From Oscillospiraceae bacterium (GTDB lineage: Bacteria > Bacillota_A > Clostridia > Oscillospirales > CAG-272): a DNA stretch of 21,026 nt. Where the stretch lies: NCBI GenBank assembly GCA_015064195.1, contig SVSO01000025.1, positions 1-21,026 on the forward strand, written 5' to 3'. Below the pieces are notes generated by a model. That model saw only the letters and a program-made list of their open reading frames with translations. It was not told the origin of the DNA and did not search any database. Every line of letters begins with the position of its first letter. Within the stretch, counting starts at the first letter, position 1. Shown one piece after another: positions 16,026 to 21,026 of the stretch. The position numbers were made by a program, and so were the translations under genes.

Positions 16026-16496
16026 TCACGCAAAAAATGAGAAAAATTGGGCGAGAATATCGCCGTAGAACAGGTACATCAGGTCAAAGAAGATGGCAAA
16101 CAGGATGGGAACGAGCACGAGCATCACCTTTTTTGCCAGTTTTTTCTGGGAATTGACCAGTGCGCAGATCTTTTCTGCCTCCTCCGGCGGTGTGCCCTCA
16201 TCCAGCATATCCGGCGTCAGCTCTTTTTTGGAAAATCCGCGGTTCAAGAAGATGATCGCCAGCACAAGCAGTGCCGCGGCGATGTAATACACCAGCGTGA
16301 TGATGCTGAAGGACAGCCCGGCCTGCGCTTCCAGCTGGATGACGCCCTCAAGCAGCACGAATGCGGCGAGGGTGGAGACGATGAGGATGAGCGCTTTTTT
16401 GAAATTGAACTGCCGCACCTTAGCCTTGACCTCCTTTGTGGATTCAAGGGAATTCACAAAGGAGGTCTTGCCGGATTTCTTTTTCTGTTTTGCCAT
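16026..16496 (-). CDS. Three-helix membrane protein of unknown function
   Basis: I do not recognise this 156-residue protein. The N-terminus is very basic (MAKQKKKSGK and KAKVRQFNFKK). Three hydrophobic segments follow: about 33-52 (ALILIVSTLAAFVLLEGVI), about 62-84 (FSIITLVYYIAAALLVLAI) and about 122-150 (VMLVLVPILFAIFFDLMYLF). A hydrophilic loop between helices 2 and 3 (about 86-118) contains the acidic run DMLDEGTPPEEAEKI and a Lys-rich part, probably cytoplasmic. Its ATG shares one base with the galactokinase stop (TAATG), so translation is coupled to the upstream gene. Confidence 0.75.
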   Translation of the reverse strand: MAKQKKKSGKTSFVNSLESTKEVKAKVRQFNFKKALILIVSTLAAFVLLEGVIQLEAQAGLSFSIITLVYYIAAALLVLAIIFLNRGFSKKELTPDMLDEGTPPEEAEKICALVNSQKKLAKKVMLVLVPILFAIFFDLMYLFYGDILAQFFSFFA

Positions 16497-17776
16497 TACT
16501 GGATGCGGATCGCGCCGTAGGGACGAACCTTCAGCACGGTGGTCGCGCCCTCACCGAATGCGTTGTCAAGCACTGCGCGGAATGCGGGAACATCCTCGTT
16601 TGCGACGAATGCCTGGATCGTGCCGGCAAATCCGCCGCCGTGTACACGATAAGCCGCCTTTTGGCCGGAAAGAGCGATCTCCGCAAGGCAGAGTGCCAGC
16701 GACAGTCCCTGCTCCGTTACATTCTTCACGGTGTAAACATTCTGCAGATACTTGAAGCTGGAGTTGCCGGATGCCATGACACCGGCAAAGAAGCCGTCGA
16801 TGTCGCCGGCCTTGAGAGCGGCAGTCTGAGCGGTCACGCGCTCGTTTTCGTTCTTGTAGTGGATGGCGCGCATAACAGCACGGTCGCCTGCGAATTCGCG
16901 GAGAGCTTTGATGTTTTTGAGGATCTCATCCAGTGCAACCTCGCGCAGTACAGGCTTGCCGAAGTAGGATGCGACCTTCTTCATGTCTGCGGGAACGGAA
17001 GCGTAGTCTTCGTTGAGGTCAGCATGATTGCCGCCGGTGTTGACGATGCAGAGGCTGTAGCCGGCTGCGGTCAGGTCAAAGGGCAGCTTTTCAATGACAG
17101 GCTCCTTGGGATTCTTGAAGTCGATGGCAACGAAGCCGCCGACTGCGCAGGCGGTCTGATCCATGAGGCCGCTGGGCTTGCCGAAGAATACGTTCTCGGA
17201 ATACTGCGCGATCTTCGCGATCTCAGCATTTTCAACCTCGCCGTCATTGTAGAAGCCATTGAGGATGAGGCCTACCATGTCTTCAAATGCAGCAGAGGAG
17301 GAAAGTCCCGAGCCTTTGAACACGTTGGAGGTGGTATAAGCGTCATAACCGCCCACCTTATGGCCGTACTTTAAGAAGCCGCTGCACATACCGGAGATGA
17401 TGGACTTGGAGGTGTAGTAAAGGGATTCGTCAACGGTGGGATCGGTGATGTCGACCTCATCAATGGGGAAGCCCTCGGATTTGATGTTGATGCGCAGATC
17501 ATCGCGGGGGGATGCGGCGGCGATGATGTCAAGGTTGATGGATGCGGCGAGAACCTTGCCGTAGTTATGGTCGGTGTGGTTGCCGGAGATCTCGCTTCTG
17601 CCGGCCACGGAGAACAGGGAGATCTCGCGCTCACCACCGAACAGGGATGCGAATTCGTTTACGACCTTGATGTAGCGCGCTTCCTGCGCTTTGACATTTT
17701 CTTCACCGTAAAGCTCGGTGAAAATGCCGTTGTATTTGCCGCTTTCGATGGCGGAAATAAGTTGGGATGCATTCAT
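16496..17776 (-). CDS. galK: Galactokinase-like GHMP kinase
   Basis: This 426-residue protein has all GHMP sugar-kinase elements: the N-terminal galactokinase signature GRSEISGNHTDHNYGKVLA (59-77), the ATP-binding loop GSGLSSSAAFE (155-165), a candidate catalytic aspartate in GLMDQTA (D206), and the third motif RVHGGGFAGTIQAF (377-390). Arg60, His67 and Asp69 match galactokinase substrate residues, but the glutamate of the classical GEHTDY motif is Asn66. It is therefore galactokinase-like (ATP + galactose to galactose-1-phosphate), with some doubt about sugar choice. No galE, galT, transporter or glycosidase lies nearby. AAAGGA precedes the ATG by 8 bases. It lies 24 bases after cinA in the glyA-led run. 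Confidence 0.88.
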   Translation of the reverse strand: MNASQLISAIESGKYNGIFTELYGEENVKAQEARYIKVVNEFASLFGGEREISLFSVAGRSEISGNHTDHNYGKVLAASINLDIIAAASPRDDLRINIKSEGFPIDEVDITDPTVDESLYYTSKSIISGMCSGFLKYGHKVGGYDAYTTSNVFKGSGLSSSAAFEDMVGLILNGFYNDGEVENAEIAKIAQYSENVFFGKPSGLMDQTACAVGGFVAIDFKNPKEPVIEKLPFDLTAAGYSLCIVNTGGNHADLNEDYASVPADMKKVASYFGKPVLREVALDEILKNIKALREFAGDRAVMRAIHYKNENERVTAQTAALKAGDIDGFFAGVMASGNSSFKYLQNVYTVKNVTEQGLSLALCLAEIALSGQKAAYRVHGGGFAGTIQAFVANEDVPAFRAVLDNAFGEGATTVLKVRPYGAIRIQ

Positions 17777-17800
17777 GATGGTGATCCTTTCTGTAAGAAA

Positions 17801-19066
17801 TTATTGACCGGAAATTATCCGGCGGGCAAGATCCAGCGCGTTGCTGGCGGATACATAGCGGACATATTCACGGGTCTGAAGGCCGTTTCCGATATGAAGC
17901 TCACGGATCTCCTCGCGGTCTTCTGTGGAAACGGCGACGAATACCGTTCCGACGGGCTTATCGGGGGTGCCTCCATTCGGGCCGGCGATTCCGGTGGTGG
18001 AGATGCCCACATGAGCGTCAAACAACTTACGAACGCCGCGGGCCATTTCGATGGCGGTTTCCCTGGAAACTGCACCGTGAGCTTCCAGCGTTTCATGTGA
18101 AACATCGACGAATTTTTCTTTCACCCGATTGGCGTAGGTGACGATGCTTCCTTCCAGAATCTCGCTTGCACCGCTCACATTGGTGATGCGCTTTGCCACA
18201 TAGCCGCCGGTACAGGATTCCGCGCAGGCAGCCGTCTTTTTCTGCCGGCAAAGCTCGCGCACCAGCGCTTCCTCCAGCGATCCCGCATCCACGCCGTAGA
18301 TGACGCTTCCCACTTCGGTCTCGCGGATCTTTTCAATGGCTTCGTCACAGATGGCGGCGCATTCGTCCTCGCTCTTGCCTGCCGCCGTAACGCGGAGCTG
18401 TACTTCGCCGTCCTTGGCGTAGGGAGCGATGGTGGGATTTTTCGATTCCAGCATCATGTCGCGCAGAATAGATTCCACGCGGGATTCGCCCATGCCGAAG
18501 ATGTTGACGGTTTTTGAGAGCAGGACATGGTCGGAGAATTTTTTCAGATACGGCTCCACCTGCTCGGCGAACATGGGCTCAAGCTCACGGGGCGGGCCGG
18601 GCAGAAGGATGATGATCTTTCCCTGTTCCTCATCCTCGATGGCAAGACCGGGTGCTGTGCCGTAGTCGTTCTTGAATACGACTGCGCCTTCCGGCATGAG
18701 AGCTTGTTTTTTGTTGTTTTCGGTGATGGGCGCGCCGTAACGGTTCATGCGGGCCATCATGCGCTCAAGGCTTTCCTCGTGCATGAACATTTTGCGGCCC
18801 ATGAGCTTGGCGGCGGTCTCTTTGGTAAGATCGTCGTAGGTCGGGCCGAGGCCGCCGGTTAAGATAACGAGGTCGCTGCGGGAGAGTGCCAGTCGGAGCG
18901 CACCTTCAAGGCGGGCGGGATTATCTCCCACCACGCCCTGATAATATTGGTTGATGCCGAGGGCGGCCAGCTTGCGGGAAAGATAGGCCGCATCGGTGTT
19001 GACGATATCGCCGAGCAGAAGCTCTGTTCCGACGCAGAGGATCTCAGCACTGTTGATTGTGATCAT
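17801..19066 (-). CDS. cinA: CinA-family competence/damage-inducible protein (NMN deamidase-type)
   Basis: The 421-residue protein has the two CinA domains. The N-terminal molybdopterin-binding-like domain (about 1-170, COG1058 type, ADP-ribose pyrophosphatase in some members) shows EILCVGTELLLGDIVNTD (8-25) and LTGGLGPTYDDLTKE (69-83). The C-terminal PncC domain (about 260-421, NMN deamidase) shows AESCTGGYVAKRITNVSGAS (about 269-288) and STTGIAGPNGGTPDKPVGTV. The likely role is pyridine-nucleotide salvage; in transformable relatives cinA is induced with competence, which cannot be judged here. The ATG lies 11 bases after the glyA stop, with a GAGGG in the glyA end at long spacing. A parS-like sequence lies inside at 18089-18104, coding for residues D321 to T326. 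Confidence 0.95.
   Translation of the reverse strand: MITINSAEILCVGTELLLGDIVNTDAAYLSRKLAALGINQYYQGVVGDNPARLEGALRLALSRSDLVILTGGLGPTYDDLTKETAAKLMGRKMFMHEESLERMMARMNRYGAPITENNKKQALMPEGAVVFKNDYGTAPGLAIEDEEQGKIIILLPGPPRELEPMFAEQVEPYLKKFSDHVLLSKTVNIFGMGESRVESILRDMMLESKNPTIAPYAKDGEVQLRVTAAGKSEDECAAICDEAIEKIRETEVGSVIYGVDAGSLEEALVRELCRQKKTAACAESCTGGYVAKRITNVSGASEILEGSIVTYANRVKEKFVDVSHETLEAHGAVSRETAIEMARGVRKLFDAHVGISTTGIAGPNGGTPDKPVGTVFVAVSTEDREEIRELHIGNGLQTREYVRYVSASNALDLARRIISGQ
18089..18104. other. Candidate second parS site inside cinA (14 of 16 matches)
   Basis: On the - strand the sequence reads TGTTTCACATGAAACG. It differs from the perfect parS at 9392-9407 by one central base and the last base only. 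It encodes part of D-V-S-H-E-T in cinA. Functional parS sites in Firmicutes often lie inside genes and tolerate one or two mismatches, so this is a plausible secondary ParB site 8.7 kb from the first. Confidence 0.55.
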
Positions 19067-19077
19067 GAATGGATGGA

Positions 19078-20325
19078 TCAGCCCTCGTAGAGCGGATATT
19101 TCTGGCAGATCTTGGTGACTTCCCCGCGGATATAATCAGCGGAGTTCTCAAAATCGGTGGCAGTCAGCTTGATGAGATGAGCGATGGTCTTCATGTCCTC
19201 CTCCACAAGGCCGCGGGAGGTGACGGCGGGAGTGCCGATGCGCACGCCGCTGGTGATGAAGGGAGACTGGGGATCGTTGGGAACGGCATTCTTGTTGACG
19301 GTGATATATACTTCGTCCAGCTGCTTTTCCAGCTGCTTGCCGGTGATCTCCATATTGCGCAGGTCAACCAGCATCAGATGATTGTCCGTGCCGCCGGATA
19401 CGAGGTCGAAGCCTTCGGCCATGAGAGAGTCGGCGAGAACCTTGGCGTTCTTCACGATCTGCTCCTGATATGCCTTGAATTCGGGCTTGAGTGCCTCGCC
19501 GAAGCAGACAGCCTTGGATGCGATGACGTGCATGAGGGGGCCGCCCTGTGTGCCGGGGAATACGGCCTTGTTGATGGCCTTTGCCAGCTCCTCGCGGCAG
19601 AGGATCATACCGCCGCGCGGACCGCGCAGGGTCTTGTGGGTGGTGGTGGTGACAACATCCGCATAGGGAACGGGGTTGGGATGCAGACCTGCGGCAACAA
19701 GACCGGCGATGTGAGCCATGTCAACCATCAGATATGCGCCGACACCCTTGGCGATCTCAGAGAGACGCTTGAAGTCGATGACGCGGGGATATGCGGATGC
19801 GCCGGCAACGATGAGCTTGGGCTTGTTCTCCTTTGCAAGGAATTCCACCTTGTCGTAGTCGATCATGCCGGTGTCATCCTCTACGCCGTAAGGAACGAAA
19901 TTGTACATGATGCCGGAAATGTTGACGGGGCTGCCGTGAGTCAGATGTCCGCCGTGAGCGAGATTCATGCCGAGAACCGTGTCGCCATGGTTGAGGAGCG
20001 CGAGGTAAACGGCAGTGTTTGCCTGTGCGCCGGAGTGGGGCTGAACATTGGCGTGCTCTGCGCCGAACAGCTTCTTTGCGCGCTCGATGGCGATATTTTC
20101 TGCGATATCAACGCATTCGCAGCCGCCGTAGTAACGCTTGCCCGGATAACCTTCTGCATATTTGTTGGTGAGAACGGTGCCCATTGCCGCCATGACTGCG
20201 GGGGAAACCACGTTCTCCGAAGCAATCAGCTCCAGACCGCGCTGCTGACGTGCGTATTCCTTTTTGATCGCCTCGCCGATTTCGGGATCGAACTGACAGA
20301 TAAATTCCATATTTTCCTTGACCAT
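19078..20325 (-). CDS. glyA: Serine hydroxymethyltransferase
   Basis: GlyA is the cytosolic PLP enzyme that interconverts serine plus tetrahydrofolate and glycine plus 5,10-methylene-tetrahydrofolate, feeding one-carbon metabolism. The 415-residue length is typical. Visible are [17 protein letters not shown] (33-49), [15 protein letters not shown] (59-73), [11 protein letters not shown] (93-103), [13 protein letters not shown] (201-213) and the PLP-lysine motif [14 protein letters not shown] (226-239, Lys231). AAAGGAGA precedes the ATG at 9 bases, and a promoter lies at 20362-20390. It is the first gene of a run of nine closely spaced genes ending with rsmG. Folate-dependent one-carbon supply fits MnmE/MnmG, which also use methylene-tetrahydrofolate, but this link is only inferred. 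Confidence 0.97.
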   Translation of the reverse strand: MVKENMEFICQFDPEIGEAIKKEYARQQRGLELIASENVVSPAVMAAMGTVLTNKYAEGYPGKRYYGGCECVDIAENIAIERAKKLFGAEHANVQPHSGAQANTAVYLALLNHGDTVLGMNLAHGGHLTHGSPVNISGIMYNFVPYGVEDDTGMIDYDKVEFLAKENKPKLIVAGASAYPRVIDFKRLSEIAKGVGAYLMVDMAHIAGLVAAGLHPNPVPYADVVTTTTHKTLRGPRGGMILCREELAKAINKAVFPGTQGGPLMHVIASKAVCFGEALKPEFKAYQEQIVKNAKVLADSLMAEGFDLVSGGTDNHLMLVDLRNMEITGKQLEKQLDEVYITVNKNAVPNDPQSPFITSGVRIGTPAVTSRGLVEEDMKTIAHLIKLTATDFENSADYIRGEVTKICQKYPLYEG

Positions 20326-20361
20326 GATAAAAGATCTCCTTTAAAATAAATAATCACTATA

Positions 20362-20390
20362 ATTATACATGATTTGCGGCAAAAATACAA
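20362..20390 (-). promoter_or_regulatory. Promoter of the glyA-led gene run
   Basis: On the - strand a perfect TATAAT (367 to 362 in 20300 numbering) lies 17 bases after TTGTAT (390 to 385), a weak -35 box with only the TTG conserved. The start would be near 20355, about 30 bases before the glyA ATG. Confidence 0.6.
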
Positions 20391-20436
20391 TGAGTATTTT
20401 GTAAATATTCTGCCCGAATTTACAGAGATTTTCTGC

Positions 20437-20450
20437 ATTTTGCGCAAAAT
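20437..20450. repeat. 14-bp perfect palindrome upstream of glyA
   Basis: ATTTTGCGCAAAAT is exactly self-complementary. It lies about 50 bases upstream of the glyA -35 box and about 115 bases upstream of the first + strand promoter. The form suits a dimeric regulator site, but in an AT-rich gap it may be chance. Confidence 0.35.
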
Positions 20451-20566
20451 CACGGTGCTTGTGCGCACACTTCCCTGCTCCGGCACTGATTTTGTAAAAA
20501 AATACGTATCAATTTTGTCGAAAATGTAAAATTTTCGTTTTTGGATAAAAAATGTGCATTGCACTA

Positions 20567-20596
20567 TTGACAGAAACCATGAAAACATGGTATCAT
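20567..20596 (+). promoter_or_regulatory. Upstream tandem promoter for the minD-like gene, with dyad in spacer
   Basis: TTGACA (20567-20572) and TATCAT (20591-20596) are separated by 18 bases. The spacer holds a dyad, CCATG-AAAA-CATGG (20577-20590), placed where a bound dimer would block RNA polymerase. Confidence 0.65.
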
Positions 20597-20600
20597 ATTA

Positions 20601-20630
20601 TTGACACATTAGCCAATTTGTAATTATAAA
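20601..20630 (+). promoter_or_regulatory. Downstream tandem promoter for the minD-like gene
   Basis: A perfect TTGACA (20601-20606) and TATAAA (20625-20630) are separated by 18 bases. The start would be near 20637, giving a leader of about 100 bases. Its -35 box overlaps the likely start site of the upstream promoter. Confidence 0.65.
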
Positions 20631-20723
20631 CAAAACCGTCAACATAAAATTGTCGGTATTGTTCTATTTTGCTTTAGCTGGGTAAATCAGTGTCGGAAAC
20701 GTTCAAACCTGTATCAAACAGGC

Positions 20724-20729
20724 AGGAGG
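20724..20729 (+). promoter_or_regulatory. Shine-Dalgarno that points to an ACG start
   Basis: AGGAGG is a full-strength ribosome-binding site. The ACG at 20739, in frame with the Walker A motif, lies 9 bases after it. A small hairpin (CCTGT-ATCAA-ACAGG, 20708-20722) ends just before it. The only ATG nearby (20765) is out of frame. Confidence 0.75.
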
Positions 20730-20738
20730 GTATCGGAC

Positions 20739-21026
20739 ACGGTAAAGATAACACTTATTACATCATGCAAGGGCGGTGTGGGAAAGTCCACAGTAGCCGC
20801 CAATCTCGCCATGTCGCTGGCTCGCAGAGGCAAGCAGGTTTTACTTTGCGACTGTGATTTCGATATGCGATGTCTCGATCTCGTGCTCGGGGTGGAAAAT
20901 GACATCCTGTACGATATCTACGATGTGGCAAAAGGCAGAGTCACGCTGCAGGATGCCCTGCTGCGGGATGAGCGCACGGAGAATCTGTGGTTTGCCGCAG
21001 CACCCTACAGAGGCGGCGGAGACATC
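20739..21026 (+). CDS. MinD-like ATPase, N-terminal part (runs off the window), probable ACG start
   Basis: The 96 visible residues match the N-terminus of MinD-type P-loop ATPases, membrane-associated regulators of division-site placement. They show ITLITSCKGGVGKSTVAANL with a deviant Walker A (signature lysine in CKGGVGKST), LLCDCDFDMRCLDLVLGVEN and a following YDIYDVAKGR, the pattern that distinguishes MinD from Soj or plasmid ParA. In frame, the sequence is open from a TAG at 20610-20612 but has no ATG, GTG or TTG before the Walker A. ACG at 20739 lies at ideal distance from AGGAGG and gives M-V-K-I-T-L-I-T, the right N-terminus. An ACG start, a mutated start (pseudogene) or a sequence error are the options. 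A cysteine stands in place of the usual glycine before the Walker lysine. No minC precedes it, so a true MinD role is unproven. Confidence 0.82.

Larger units (their letters stand above)
20326..20738. other. AT-rich divergent intergenic region between glyA and the minD-like gene
   Basis: These 413 bases hold no credible gene. They contain the glyA promoter near 20362-20390, a 14-bp palindrome at 20437-20450, two tandem + strand promoters at 20567-20630 with a dyad in the first spacer, and a leader of about 100 bases with a small hairpin next to the Shine-Dalgarno of the minD-like gene. No riboswitch or T-box core was recognised. Confidence 0.7.

Noticed and set aside
20326..20560. Glycine riboswitch or other folate/serine-responsive leader upstream of glyA
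   Set aside because: The likely glyA start site leaves a leader of only about 30 bases, and no riboswitch core was recognised further upstream.

Overview
The window looks like a chromosomal, origin-proximal segment of a Bacillota genome, most likely an uncultured gut member of the class Clostridia. The reasons are a Spo0J/Soj/Noc trio with a perfect Firmicutes-type parS site, Shine-Dalgarno sequences and sigma-A promoters of Gram-positive type, a WalJ/YycJ homologue, an RNHCP-domain protein and membrane-anchored MORN and WG-repeat proteins. No transposase, integrase, phage gene, CRISPR array, tRNA or rRNA gene was seen.

Left part (1-2843). The window opens inside jag (khpB), followed by a strong terminator and mnmE on the + strand. 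A small acidic two-helix membrane protein gene converges on mnmE. Next comes an RNHCP zinc-ribbon-like gene on the + strand. It ends in a perfect palindrome that also contains the stop codon of the converging heparinase II/III-like gene.

Middle part (2841-10468, all - strand). In transcription order this is noc, a perfect parS, a sigma-A promoter, parA (soj), parB (spo0J), serS, a two-helix membrane protein, a membrane-anchored MORN-repeat protein and a cytosolic heparinase II/III-like protein. ParA, ParB and parS segregate the origin and load SMC. Noc carries the residues that direct binding to NBS rather than parS.

Right part (10503-20325, all - strand). A compact, partly overlapping run follows a promoter at 20362-20390: glyA, cinA, a galactokinase-like GHMP kinase, a three-helix membrane protein, walJ-like, rlmH, a WG-repeat membrane protein, mnmG and rsmG. 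It ends at a terminator at 10431-10467. MnmG, RsmG and RlmH modify tRNA or rRNA, and MnmG's partner MnmE is encoded at the left end. The usual jag-mnmE-mnmG-rsmG-noc-parA-parB order is therefore broken: jag-mnmE point one way and the mnmG-to-serS block points the other, as expected after an inversion or rearrangement.

Right edge (20326-21026). A 413-base AT-rich gap carries the glyA promoter, two tandem + strand promoters with a dyad, and the 5' end of a MinD-like ATPase. That gene has no in-frame ATG, GTG or TTG before its Walker A motif and seems to start at ACG. The most interesting points are this ACG start, a second parS-like site inside cinA, the broken origin-region order, and the membrane MORN/heparinase neighbourhood next to the par genes.
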